The notes below the pieces were generated by a model. It worked only from the letters and a program-made list of their open reading frames with translations. It searched no databases and was not told the origin of the DNA. Shown here one piece after another: positions 9,117-19,068 of a DNA stretch of 25,041 bases. Every line of letters starts with the position of its first letter. Within the stretch, counting starts at the first letter, position 1. The position numbers were made by a program, and so were the translations under genes. The stretch comes from Scedosporium boydii (lineage: Eukaryota > Ascomycota > Sordariomycetes > Microascales > Microascaceae): assembly GCA_002221725.1 (NCBI GenBank), contig NJFT01000360.1, forward strand, positions 1 to 25,041, read 5' to 3'.

Positions 9117-9861
9117 ATGGACTCGCTCACCCTTGAACATCTTCCCACAGACTGCATAGTCCACATCACCCTCTTCAAGGACATCAAGAACGCAGCTTTT
9201 CTTCACTCCCAATTACTAGCCCGCAATGCCGACTTTGAATATGCCTTTATAGACGCATCAATAGTGAGTGAAATCTCATCGGGATTTAGCTGGAGCGGAC
9301 CTCACGGGTCAACTAACCGTGAAACAGGTCGTCTCGAGGCGGCAACTCCTCGCAGCTGCCTACAAATCCATCAACGCCCTCCTAAACGACTCCCTCCTGA
9401 CACCAAACGTCCACTCGGAAGTAGTGGTCAACCTCAATCCCTCCACCAACGTACGTTTTCCTCACTTCCCAAAATTACTCCTCGTCAAACATCGTCAAAC
9501 ATGCAAGCAAGGAAGCAACGTCGTCCATATACCTAACCAAAACATATCCCAGATCTCCGAAGCCTACCGCCGCTTCGGCCTCAACCCCCCAACCCAACAC
9601 GTCCTCGTCCTCAAAATCACCCACCCAAAGACCGACCCTCCGCTCTCGGCCGACCAAATCTGGACTCACCTCTCCACCCACGTCGAGGGCGAAGCCCTAC
9701 CCCTGACGGATGAGAACATAGCTTCTCTGACGGACTGGTCCAAGGTGAGGAAGTATTACAAGCTCAATGGGCTGAATTGGTTGGATAAGATGGGCGAGGC
9801 CGAGAAGAAGGCTGAGGCGGAGGTTTTAGTGTTAGGCAGCATGGCGCTGCGAGGTGTATAG
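9117..9861 (+). CDS. cgi121: EKC/KEOPS complex subunit CGI121, 192 aa, two introns
   Basis: CGI121 (human TPRKB) is the small KEOPS subunit that binds Bud32 and the tRNA 3' end. KEOPS makes t6A at position 37 of ANN-decoding tRNAs and has been linked to telomere maintenance. Exons 9117-9263, 9328-9450 and 9553-9861 join in phase 0 to give 192 residues, close to the family size. Intron 1 (64 nt) is gtgagt...aaacag with ctaac at 9312-9316. Intron 2 (102 nt) is gtacgt...cccag with ctaac at 9533-9537. The fold is recognisable from the N-terminal strand/helix CIVHITLFKDIKNAAFLHSQ with the following FAFIDAS-like YAFIDASI, the RRQLLAAAYKSINALL helix, the HSEVVVNLNPSTNISEAYRRFG core across the second splice, and the HVLVLKI strand. 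It converges with PUT1, leaving 175 bp between stop codons. It is the first intact core gene after the accessory block. Confidence 0.93.
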
Positions 9862-10036
9862 AGATTTCAATGTATGGGGAAAAAGATGTCTGATCAATAT
9901 AGAAAGTAAAATTATCAACATTCTATGGATGCTACTAGTATATCCTATCCAACCTTTCATAAAATTTCGTCACCGCTGTCTAGACACGCAGCGCACGCTA
10001 ACCTAAAACTCCCAAAATCGACAAAATGAAAGAAAT

Positions 10037-11682
10037 CTATCCCCGTCTAAAAACTCCCTTGATCCTCCTCACAAGCTCGCCCCACATGGCATCCCTCCCA
10101 ACCTTAGTCCTCTGCACAGCATCGCGGTTCTCATAAGCCCGCCTCAGCAGATACTTCATGCACTCCCCGGTCGTTCCCCAAACGAGGTACTTGTACGCCT
10201 GCACGCCCGTCCGTTCCGGCGTGAGAGCAGCGCCTCCTTCTTTCTTGCCCGCCGCCGGGAGCAACTCGCAGCTGACCTCATCCGCCATGCCCATCAATTG
10301 CGCGAAGGCAATTTCCGTCTTGGCCTCCCCGCGTTCGCAAATCTCGCGGGCTTTGAGGACCGACTCGGCATTGTGAGAGGCGAGGATGAGGCTCGCGGCG
10401 GGGAATTCTCCCGAGCTGGAGAGGGTTTCGTTCCACTTCCGAGTCAAGACGCCTTCCGCGATGCCGTCATAACAGGCGTCGGTGTTTTCCTTGGTGTCGT
10501 GGATCAGGTGCCTAGGGTCAGATCCGAGATAAGCACCGCGGACGAGCTTGACGCCCAGTGTGAAGGATTCTTCTTGTGCCTTCTGGAGATGTCCCGCGAG
10601 GGTCGCCGGGCACGACTTGAGATAGGCCTGGTACGTTCCGTAGATGGAGGCGTGGCCTGGTTTGGTGTTGTACTTTCGCATGTACGAGAGCGTCCAGTCG
10701 TCGATTCCCGGCTGGATGGCGGCCTGTTCGGCGTCGAAAAGGAGACGGACGCCACGCGACACCGCACGAGAACAGATGGCGTCGATGGCGCTAGCGAGCT
10801 CCGGTGGAGGTGCTTCCCTCGCGGTGAGACTGGCCATGGCTAGTCGACCAGCGCCGGTAAACCTATTGGGTTGTTAGCTTTGCTATTTCTTGTCTCTTTC
10901 CTTCTACCCTTCCCATTTTCTCTTCTTTCTTATTCATGAGATTTTAGAAAGAAATTCACTTACTTTAGCGAGACGAAATCGCCGGGCTCAGCCAAGTCTA
11001 CGGTCTCAATCGTTCCCTCAGCCCACGGGGTGACTTCGTTCCTGACGCACTCTTCGACATCGAGCCCCTTGACGGAGGATAGGCCCTTGAGCTGGGCCTC
11101 AGTGAGAACGATCTCACGAGCATACCCAAGAATAACGCCGCTGAACCCGAGGTTCTTGAGGCTAGAGATGGTCCGCTCGACCTCGCCGTGGGACACACCC
11201 GCGCAAAACTGGGCGTAAAACGTCTTCTTGATAAAGAGTCGAAGCAACGGGTTCTTATCGGGGTTAAGTAAAGGATTGGTAGAGGAAGCAAGGAGAGACA
11301 TAATGGAGAGTGAGGGTGGTAGCAGAAGCCGGGAGGAGGAGATGGTGGAAATGGCGAGAGAGCGCAGCACCATCTTCAACGGGAGGACAGCAAGCGGAGG
11401 CGGGGATGTCTCGTGGCCACGCGGGGGTCCGTTTCCACCGTTAGAATGATGCGTTTCGGTCTCGGCCATCTTTGCGTGGTAGGTGCCGACGCTGGGTGTC
11501 ACTGGCTGTGAGCGAACGAAGGACTGCTGGTGTTTCCTCGCCGGAATGAAGGATAGACACCGAGAGGCCAATGGCCCTTGAGGGGAGTAAGTGAGGAAAA
11601 CAGAGACTTGATGACCATTAGCCCGCCATGGTTGGAATCGAAGTCGCCCAGTATGGACAAGGCGATGGGGCTGGAGAGACAT
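10037..11682 (-). CDS. put1: Proline dehydrogenase, mitochondrial, 514 aa, one intron
   Basis: FAD-dependent proline dehydrogenase oxidises L-proline to pyrroline-5-carboxylate and passes electrons to the respiratory chain; it is the first step of proline use as a nitrogen source. Exon 1 is 10964-11682 and exon 2 is 10037-10862. The 101-nt intron has donor gtaagt, ctaac (10873-10877 on the complement) and acceptor aatag, and splits a lysine codon (K240). The first 60 residues are rich in Arg/Ser/Gln with few acids, as expected for a mitochondrial presequence. Family motifs: RLLFDAEQAAIQPGID (279-294), the KLVRGAYL strand (345-352), ASHNAES (401-407) and the C-terminal LRRAYENRDAV (479-489), which holds the paired arginines that bind the proline carboxylate. 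The length suits fungal homologues. Upstream lies a cluster of GATA-type sites (see 11965-12182). Confidence 0.96.
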
Positions 11683-12789
11683 TGGATCGTGTCAGATCAG
11701 TTGCGACAAGACGGAAGGGTACTACGTCAAGGGTATTGTGTTGAGAATTAAAAATGCTATGTAAAGAAGCCGCAGGCAAAAACAGGAAATAGAGAAGCAC
11801 AGAGAGAAAAAGTATAATCTAAAATCTAAGGGCCGTGGACGGAGGAGGCGGCGAGAAGAGGGTTGATATGGGAGGCAAGGCTTATAACACAGGGTAATAC
11901 AAAGACGATACAATCTCGCCATATCTAAGGAGGAGGGCCCAGGTCCAGTTCGGCCGACTACCTTTTATCTAGTTTACTATTTTGTTAAGGCGAAAAGCCA
12001 CTCTGCGAATGCGGAGCTGCAATTGTATGAGCCGCTTGCATCTGATGGCCAAAGCCGATTCGAGACGGGACGTGTGATGATAAGGTTGAAGCTTTCACTG
12101 CGTCACAGGTACCCGATCTGCGTCCCATTCGTCGATGATTTGATAGGAGACCCCGGCAGGTGGCGGCTGCTTTAGCTTATCGTGGCGCATATGCCGAGTC
12201 TAGCCGCCGCCATCAGATTCAACCACGAGAACCCGAAACCCCGCGATGTGGACCAGGTCAGGAACACCGCCGAGCAAAAGGAACAAAAGGAACCGGGAGT
12301 GGGGGAATTGGCGAATCAAACACGAAATAGTTCCATCTTACAATTTCCAGACTGCCGCTAGTGTAGTGAGTAGTGTACAATGCCTTAAATGCCTTAGCTC
12401 CAGCGAGGAAATCGCCGGTTGATTCCAATACCGCCGGGGTGGAGAGAGCAACCTGCCCCATCCGTCATCGGACTTTTCGTGTCTCGTGGCCCGAGAAGAA
12501 TAAAAGAAAATGTGATCATAAAGCCTTTGGAGCGGTGTGGATGGGCTATCGGCGGCAAATGCGCCTGAGGAACACAAACTGCAACTCGTGCTGCGAGTTG
12601 TCTCAATCGATGGGTGTCGTGGGGTGCCCATCACCCACTCGAACCCGCCCTCGCCGGGCAGGGCGGAATACCCCGTGAGTGGACGCCTCTAGGAATAAAG
12701 GCTGCCGCTCATGCAGATGAGCTGATAGCACATGCAAATCCCTGCGGTATTTCCATCCATCCATACCCCCCCGCTCACAAGCATCATTG
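11683..12789. promoter_or_regulatory. PUT1 upstream region
   Basis: 1.1 kb between the PUT1 start and the 3' end of the Tim17-family gene, both on the minus strand. It holds the PUT1 promoter, with the GATA cluster at 11965-12182, and the 3' flank of the upstream gene. A GC-rich 7-bp inverted repeat with an 8-nt loop (12645-12666) is present; I assign it no function. No ORF here is convincing. Confidence 0.5.
11965..12182. promoter_or_regulatory. Cluster of four HGATAR (AreA/NIT2-type) sites upstream of PUT1
   Basis: AGATAA (complement of 11965-11970), TGATAA (12078-12083), TGATAG (12141-12146) and CGATAA (complement of 12177-12182) lie 283-500 bp upstream of the proline dehydrogenase ATG. 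HGATAR is the binding consensus of fungal nitrogen GATA factors, and proline catabolic genes are known AreA/NIT2 targets. About 0.6 sites would be expected in this length by chance with even base use. Function is inferred. Confidence 0.5.
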
Positions 12790-13516
12790 TCACGTCTTCT
12801 CGGGTGTCGGGCTGGTGGTTCCAGACCTCCCCAAACGCCGCCTCACAAAGTCGACATAGCCGATGGACTGCCCCCGCGCCAGAGCCAGTGCATCCTGCAG
12901 CCCGCCAAAGACCAATCCGAATGCAAGTGCTTGTTTCGTGGTCCTCGCGGCCGTCGTCAACGGGAATCGATCTGGACCGGCCGATGTCAGTGATCGAACC
13001 CCGTAAACATGCATGAAAGGATCAAACATTTCGAAAAATATGACCGGTTTCGGGACACGACTTTTACTTACTCCATAGACTGAAGCCCCCCGACACAGTA
13101 AGACTGGCGATAACAGTACTAAGCAGGTCAGACTTCCCCCGATACCTGTCCACGGTGTGTTCTAGCCAAATCATGGATATAGCCCAGAAGCTCAGCTTGC
13201 TCCCCATTTTGAACCCTTCCTTCAGACCGCCGTACGCGGCGTGGTAGTTCTTGCTCCGGTGGTAAAAGTACCAGTCCGTCGTCGTCGTCGGCATCTTGTG
13301 CGCGTGCTCGGCGCGGAATCGCAGTTGCGCCATCTTGCCCCCGTGCGCGGCGCCGAGGGCCATGCCGATGCTGAAGGAGCCCAGCGCCGTGAGGGCTAGC
13401 CTGGAGGGTGTGCTCATCGAGAGTCGGGGGTATTCGTGGGGACTCCATCTTCGTAGGTCTTCGGCGGTAATGTCTTCTGAGGTCGGCGGACTTGGTGGGG
13501 CTTTTATCGCTGCCAT
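12790..13516 (-). CDS. Tim17/Tim22/Tim23-family membrane protein, 208 aa, one intron
   Basis: Exon 1 (13072-13516) and exon 2 (12790-12971) join across a 100-nt intron (gtaagt...gtccag) to give 208 residues. The join restores FSLWNRFPLTTAART, a segment I recall as well conserved in fungal Tim17-family proteins. Several glycine-rich hydrophobic stretches fit the family's membrane helices: LTALGSFSIGMALGAAHGG, KMGSKLSFWAISMIWLEHTV, VIASLTVSGGFSLW and QALAFGLVFGGLQDAL. Proteins of this family sit in mitochondrial or peroxisomal membranes as translocase subunits or complex I assembly and accessory factors; which of these this one is cannot be decided here. The N-terminus (PPSPPTSEDITAEDL) is proline-rich and acidic rather than a cleavable presequence. 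It diverges from the gene at 13920. Confidence 0.85.
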
Positions 13517-13919
13517 TTTTTCGGCATGTCGAGAGCCGGGTGGCTCTTTGTGGTGCTGTGTTGGGCGAGATTAAGATACTGTAATTTTTTCCTCTGTCTT
13601 TTTTTTTGTAGCTTGCAGCTTGACCAAGCATGCATGAGGCTAGGCTGGTGATCACCAGTTGAACCTGGCCTTGGCTCAGTGGACTCCAGTGAACGCGAGG
13701 TCACCTGATTTCGCAACTTCAATGGTCCCATGAGCCCCTCCCCCACTAATCTTTCCAGGTCCCCAAAACGCATCATCATGCGAGCACGTCCAAGATTGAG
13801 TTCTTATCTTTCACACAGCTTCCATTCAGCTCTACATTGTGAGGATTGAATCATATTCAATATTCAAGGTACTATTATCTCTCCCTACTTGTCTTCTTGC
13901 ATTGATTCACAATCTGTAG
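13517..13919. promoter_or_regulatory. Divergent promoter, Tim17-family gene / small acidic gene
   Basis: 403 bp shared by two divergent genes. It contains a possible 5'-leader intron at 13869-13919 (separate entry) and a small ATG-started ORF of 23 codons (13778-13849) that would be an upstream ORF if transcription starts before it. Confidence 0.45.
13869..13919 (+). other. Possible 51-nt leader intron ending at the start codon
   Basis: The sequence caag/gtacta opens at 13869 and ctgtag closes at 13919, directly before the ATG at 13920. The donor is acceptable and the tract between is C/T-rich, but the branch site is weak and the length is at the low end for this genome. The splice would place the leader next to the start codon without changing the protein. 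Confidence 0.3.
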
Positions 13920-14336
13920 ATGGATGGAACACATCTCTCCCTGCGCCTCAAGCACGGCGTACACACCATCTTCCTCTTTGTCGACTCCCTGAAACCCTTT
14001 TCCGACATCAACACCAAGCTCCTCGACGTCCTACGCGAGCGCTACCCGCAAGGAAACCTCACTACATCCCAAGGACCCACGCCCATCCCGTCCAGCGACG
14101 CCATGACAAAGGTATACTACGCGCGCCTTAACAACCCCGTCGACCCTGCCGAAGGCTGGAAGCCGCTCGATATTTCGGAAAGGGACACGCCCGTTAAGAA
14201 GGGAATCACCGATAATACCGTTCTGGCTTTTGCGATATACGAGGACGGGAGAGAGCCTGACGAGGTGGAGTTTCTGGTCGATTGGCCGACGTTGGATGAT
14301 TATGATGAGGAGGCGGATGCGAATGGAGATGCCTAG
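13920..14336 (+). CDS. Small acidic protein, possibly ubiquitin-like fold, 138 aa
   Basis: An ATG-started intronless frame of 138 codons. The N-terminal LSLRLKHGVHTIFLFVDSLKPFSDI segment followed by a KLLDVLRERYP helix, and the later GITDNTVLAFAIYEDG strand, follow the strand-strand-helix...strand order of a ubiquitin-like beta-grasp domain. The last 25 residues are strongly acidic (PTLDDYDEEADANGDA). I recall similar unnamed proteins in filamentous fungi but no function. There is no C-terminal diglycine, so conjugation is unlikely. The composition and third-position bias match the neighbouring core genes. The fold is a suggestion; that it is a gene is more certain. Confidence 0.75.
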   Translation: MDGTHLSLRLKHGVHTIFLFVDSLKPFSDINTKLLDVLRERYPQGNLTTSQGPTPIPSSDAMTKVYYARLNNPVDPAEGWKPLDISERDTPVKKGITDNTVLAFAIYEDGREPDEVEFLVDWPTLDDYDEEADANGDA

Positions 14337-15131
14337 ACTGGAACGATGAATTAATGTTTTAATGACCAAGGGCTATACATTTGATGATTGCAAAGGAGTA
14401 ATGGAGCATTTTTCACACTTGATCCTTTTCTTTTAACGTCTCCCGTGGGCGAGCGGGCTTCTCTTCTGCAATTGATCTCCAGAATTGATATTGAGATTTA
14501 TGATCTCATCATTCGATCAACACATCAGTTCCTAGCGCACTACTGGGGCCAACCATGGGACACAATTGATCCAGCAACACACCATTGAACCTCCGGAGAT
14601 TGAAGCAGCACGACCAACCAACCACTGTAATATTAAGGTCTCAGAACCTTTCAGTGCTACATTGCCTGCTGGAGGGCCTCTGCATCATTATCCCCACACC
14701 GAGTGACACCGCTAATAAGCCACTGGAAGCAACCCCGACCAAGTCAACATTGAATTCTGAGCTGAGACTCGAAAATTAATTTCGCTCGCACGCGCATGTC
14801 AACCGCAGTGTTCGATGATGTTCCTTCCCGTCGGACTTGCCGTTGATTCGATGTTTATTTTGACCCTTGCCAGGGGAGGTAACCTTGATTTTTCAACCCC
14901 TGAAAGTTTCTTCGTTACATCACCACTTTTCGTTTCACTAATTTTCCAGCTCTTTTTTCCTTTATTGATTTCTCTTTTTTTTTTTATTAATTTTTCTTGG
15001 GTTCCTCATCGTGGTTTCAGGGTCTCCCAGACCTCAACCTCTGTATACTACATTCCTTCTTCCACCTCCCTCTCCCTCCCCCCTTCACCCCATCACTTAC
15101 TCCCCGGCTTCACCACATGCCGCTATTATAG
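14337..15131. promoter_or_regulatory. Intergenic region with long pyrimidine-rich leader before TED1-type gene
   Basis: 795 bp between two plus-strand genes. The stretch from about 14935 to 15110 is strongly T- then C/T-rich, typical of the core promoter and leader of highly transcribed fungal genes. No ORF in it has recognisable content. Confidence 0.5.
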
Positions 15132-16844
15132 ATGTTGATCGCGGCCCTCCTCCGCCATGGCCTTCGCCTGCTCTTCCCCCTCCTCCTCCCCATCGCAATA
15201 GCCTCCACCATCTGGCTCTACCTCTACCCCATCTTCCAAGGATGCGCCTTCCCGCTCCCCGCGCCGCACTCCGCCCGCTCGTCCTTCCTCGACACCGCCA
15301 ACCGCCATGTCGCCCTCGACGGTAGCCTCGTGCAGCGCCGCGCCCCCTTCCGACTCCTCACGCTCGGCGACCCGCAGCTCGAGGGGGACACCTCCATCCC
15401 GAACGTGTACCTCGGCGTGATGCCTCACTTGAAGCAGTTGATCAACCACGTCACTTTCAAGACGAAGCACTATTCGCTACGCCAGCGCGTGCGCCAAATT
15501 ATGCATTCGCTCGTGGACGTGTACTTTGAGGATATCCCCAACGAGCTCGAGTCGATCCGGAAACGCATCGATCACTTCGGAAACGACTTTTACCTCGCAC
15601 ACATCTACCGTACGCTGGATTGGTGGACCATCCCCACACACGCGACCGTGCTGGGCGACTTGCTCGGCAGCCAATGGATCGACGACGACGAGTTCGAGCG
15701 CCGCGGGAACAGATTCTGGAACCGCGTGTTTGCAGGCACGCAGCGGGTCCCCGATGATCTTGCCCAATATCCCGCCGACGAGTACGACATTGCCGGCTAC
15801 CTCGGCGACTTCGAGCCCTCCACGGGCAACGACAGCAGCAACAGCTCACAGATCCTCGGGGATCCGACGGAATGGCGCCGCCGACTCATCAACGTCGCTG
15901 GGAACCACGACATCGGCTACGCCGGCGACCTCACCGAGGAGCGCCTCGCCCGCTTCGAACGCGTCTTCGGCAAGGCGAACTACGAACTTCGCTTCGAGCT
16001 CCCTGTTACGGACCCGGCTCTCGCCGCCTCGCTCTTCGACGAGGAGGCGAACATCGACTCCGACCGCTTGATCCCCGAGCTGCGCATCGTCGTGCTCAAC
16101 GACATGAACCTCGATACTCCCGCCATCAGCGTGCCCCTCCAGGACGCAACCTACAAGTTCATCAACGACGTCATCAACACAGCGTCGGCTGTGGAGTTCC
16201 TAGGGCATTTCACCCTGATCCTCACGCATATCCCCCTGTACAAACCCGCCGGCGTCTGCGTGGACTCCCCTTTCTTCGACTTCCACACGGAAGCTGAGGG
16301 AGGCGGCGTCAAGGAGCAGAATCTTCTTTCCGGCCCCGCCAGCAAGGGTATCCTTGAGGGCATGCTCGGCCTCAGCGGGAACGTCCTCGCTGCCGGTGGC
16401 GGTATGGGGAGGCGCGGCCTCGTACTCAACGGGCATGACCACTCCGGCTGCGACACGTACCACTTTATCAACCAGACGAACGGGACGACGTCCTCCGAGA
16501 GGTCCTGGGAGGCCATGAGGTGGAACGACGCCGAGAGGCGCGGCGTCCCCGGAAAAGCGGGACATCCCGGCGTCAGGGAAATTACTGTACGGAGCATGAT
16601 GGGCGACCATCACGGCAACGCGGGGCTTTTGAGCATGTGGTTCGACGAGGAGGACTGGACGTGGAAGTATGAGTATGCCGAGTGTAGGCTGGGCACGCCG
16701 CTTGCGTGGTGGCTTGTGCATATTTTGGATCTTGTCGTCGTTGTGGGGATTGTTTTGCGCTTGGGGCTTGCTGTGACGGGGTTCAGCTTGGAGGAGGAGA
16801 GGAGCGACCGGTCTGCTGGTCGGACGCAGAGGAAGAAGTTGTAG
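15132..16844 (+). CDS. ted1: TED1/PGAP5-type metallophosphoesterase, 570 aa
   Basis: Members of this Cdc1/Ted1/PGAP5 group are ER membrane metal-dependent phosphoesterases; Ted1/PGAP5 removes the ethanolamine-phosphate from the second mannose of GPI anchors, which lets the cargo leave the ER with p24 receptors. The intronless 570-residue frame has an N-terminal membrane segment (about 12-37), then the calcineurin-like motifs in order: GDPQLEG (79-85), GDLLGSQW (175-182), GNHD (257-260), LTHIPLY (364-370) and GHDHSGC (434-440), and a second membrane segment near 525-547. An N-glycosylation-rich insert (NDSSNSS, 233-239) lies between the second and third motifs, consistent with a lumenal domain. 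The tail ends RKKL, close to but not exactly a dilysine ER-retrieval signal. It converges on TIM50. Ted1 fits better than Cdc1 by size and layout, but the two are related. Confidence 0.88.
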   Translation: MLIAALLRHGLRLLFPLLLPIAIASTIWLYLYPIFQGCAFPLPAPHSARSSFLDTANRHVALDGSLVQRRAPFRLLTLGDPQLEGDTSIPNVYLGVMPHLKQLINHVTFKTKHYSLRQRVRQIMHSLVDVYFEDIPNELESIRKRIDHFGNDFYLAHIYRTLDWWTIPTHATVLGDLLGSQWIDDDEFERRGNRFWNRVFAGTQRVPDDLAQYPADEYDIAGYLGDFEPSTGNDSSNSSQILGDPTEWRRRLINVAGNHDIGYAGDLTEERLARFERVFGKANYELRFELPVTDPALAASLFDEEANIDSDRLIPELRIVVLNDMNLDTPAISVPLQDATYKFINDVINTASAVEFLGHFTLILTHIPLYKPAGVCVDSPFFDFHTEAEGGGVKEQNLLSGPASKGILEGMLGLSGNVLAAGGGMGRRGLVLNGHDHSGCDTYHFINQTNGTTSSERSWEAMRWNDAERRGVPGKAGHPGVREITVRSMMGDHHGNAGLLSMWFDEEDWTWKYEYAECRLGTPLAWWLVHILDLVVVVGIVLRLGLAVTGFSLEEERSDRSAGRTQRKKL

Positions 16845-17437
16845 ATGGAAGTTGGCTTTTTTTGGAGAATACGCTGTACGCATACACGCTAGCATTTCTT
16901 AACTATTTTTATATCACTCTGTTCTTGTTACCGTTCTATTAGACTTGTAATCTCGAGCATCCCATGACCAAGACAACTTCATAATGGACGTTTTCATCCA
17001 GCGGCACAAGTCTGGGAGGTTGCATCGACGGAGACTATCATGTCTTGGTACGCAGAGGTCGATGGGTCCCATCAAGGGATATAAGAAAGTCCTCCCTATC
17101 AGCTAGGATTCGACATATTCGTATATGAAGTAAATTACACATCATCGTCAAACTCCAATCTTTAAATCTAGAGTTATATTGGTACAGTATTAGTACAGAA
17201 ATATACGTTTCTCTATGCCAGATGTTTTTCAACCTCCCATCTTCCAAAATCTTTCCGCACGCCCCTTTTGAACCAGAAACAAGAAAAAGGACAAACATGC
17301 AAATGTAGGAGAAGAGAGGAACGAAAAAAAAAAGGAAGAACACCCCATTGTGATGCCAGATCGCCTAATGTCGACAGTTCGTAACATCCCAACCCGTATA
17401 TATCCACTCACACACACTCTCTCCGTCAATTTCGCTC
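16845..17437. other. Convergent intergenic region, TED1-type / TIM50
   Basis: 593 bp holding the two facing 3' ends. It is AT-rich, as is usual for fungal 3' untranslated regions and polyadenylation zones. I see no gene. Confidence 0.5.
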
Positions 17438-19068
17438 TTAATCCTTCTTAGGGGCTGGAGGCGGTGCCTCGCCATCCTTCTTATCGACAAACATGGTCGA
17501 GAAGGACCCCATCATACTATTCATCATCTCCTGCTGCTGCTGCTCCATCAACGCCTGCTGCTCCTTCAAATACCTCTCCCCATTCTCCCGGATATCCTTC
17601 TCCAGCGCCTCCACATACCGCTGGCCCCTCTCTCGCGCGATATCCTGAATCATCTTACCCTTGGCGAAGGCCTCGCTAGGGCTCGGCTCGCCGTCGGGTG
17701 ACACCATCATGCTCATGTTCGAGGACTTGAGGCCGAGCATGTTGCCGAAGAAGCCCACGCCCGAGGAGGCGCGGCTGGCCTTTTGGCTCTTGATCTGCTT
17801 CTGGAACTCGGCGCGGGCGATGGCCTCGCGGCGGGCGAATTCCGTGGGGATGTGTTGGCCCTCGAAGGACTTGAGGACCTTGCGCACGTCGCCGTATTGC
17901 ATCGTGTGGATGTACTCGAGGAAGGGGATCAGGGAGACGAGGTCGGAGTTGTGGGCGTCGCCGGTCCACTTGGGTAGGATGATGGCATTCTCGGGTTGGG
18001 CGCTGACGTGGGCGGGGTTGGTGTCGAGAATGATGACCTTGGAAAGGTCACGATTCAGGTAGGAGAGATCCTGGGGAAAAGGGTGAAGGTTAGCAGGCAG
18101 CTACTAATTGAGAATGTATGGGAAGTGCTTGCCTTGACGAATTCGCCATCCTTGTACTTGGTCGCTTCACGGAACAAAGGGAACATGATCATCTGGAAGG
18201 GATCGAGCTTCTGGATAACCGGAAGGGCAATCGCAGAAGGCACGCTAGTAAACAGAACCAGCTCGTAGTACTGGCTCAGATACCGCAAAAAGTAATCGAC
18301 GCCAGGCCTCTTCGCCACCCGCCAACCGTGCTCACGAGACCACTCACTGTGCACAAGCATATCTTCCAAGCTAATGCACAGAGTATAAGGCTTCTCAAGC
18401 ATGGGGTCGACCTTGGGCAGGAGGGTCTCGAAGGCAGGTTCGCTGAAATACGTCACGACGGTGTTGGACCGCGTCTTGGCCCGCTTCCACCAGGCCGCCG
18501 GGTTCCATCCGTTGGGCGCATCGGGGAACCTTGCCTCCTCATCCTCTTCCCAGTCGCGGCCGAGGTAGGCTACGCCACCCACCATGCCGACGAGCGCTCC
18601 GATGAAGGACCATTTGGCGAAGCTTTGTCGTTTCCTGTCGGAGGACGAGATGTAGGCTGACTCGGGGAGTTCACGACGGCCGCCCTCACCGGGCGCGGCG
18701 GTGAGTGCGGACCTCGTGGCTCCGGCGGTTTCGTATTCGAGGGTAGATGGGATACCCTGGGTAAGGTCGGGAAGGCGGAAGGCCGGCTTGCCCTCAGCAT
18801 CAGTTTGGTTGAAATCAATGTCAGACTTCTCCGCCGCTTGCGAATCCGTAGCTTCGGGTTTCGAAGTTTCTGAGGCGCTTGAAGATTCTGGGTTCTCTGA
18901 TTTGGACGAATTGGACTCGGCGGGACTCGAGTTCCGTGGAGGCTCATTGTTCGCCAATGTCCGCGTCCACGTAAAAGTTCGCGACCTCGCAGCGTACACG
19001 GCGAGGACTGGTGACACTCGAACCGGGCGGCTCGAACGAACGAGCCGTAGCGCTACTCTTGAAAGCAT
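17438..19068 (-). CDS. tim50: Mitochondrial import translocase subunit TIM50, 522 aa, one GC-AG intron
   Basis: TIM50 is the inner-membrane receptor of the TIM23 complex; it takes presequences from the TOM complex and helps keep the channel closed. Exons 18133-19068 and 17438-18070 join in phase 0 to give 522 residues. Layout: Arg/Ser-rich presequence (1-35), a low-complexity Ser/Glu linker, one membrane helix WSFIGALVGMVGGVAYLG (153-170), then the FCP1-like phosphatase fold in the intermembrane space from about 226. The position of the phosphatase DxDx(T/V) loop reads SLEDMLVHSEW (233-243), so the catalytic aspartate is missing, as in other fungal TIM50 proteins. The C-terminus has a glutamine-rich helix (KEQQALMEQQQQEMM) and a lysine-rich end. 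The intron (18071-18132) begins GC rather than GT. Confidence 0.97.
18071..18132 (-). other. tim50: GC-AG intron of TIM50, 62 nt
   Basis: On the minus strand the junction reads AAG/gcaagc...ctaac...ccccag/GAT. The donor is GC with otherwise near-ideal U1 pairing, as is typical for the minority GC-AG class. No GT donor nearby gives a TIM50-like junction, while this one joins GEFVK to DLSYLNRDL, matching the family. Confidence 0.85.

Noticed and set aside
12645..12666. GC-rich inverted repeat ccgccct / agggcgg
   Set aside because: A 7-bp stem with 8-nt loop is common in GC-rich DNA; it does not fit a tRNA or a known structured RNA.
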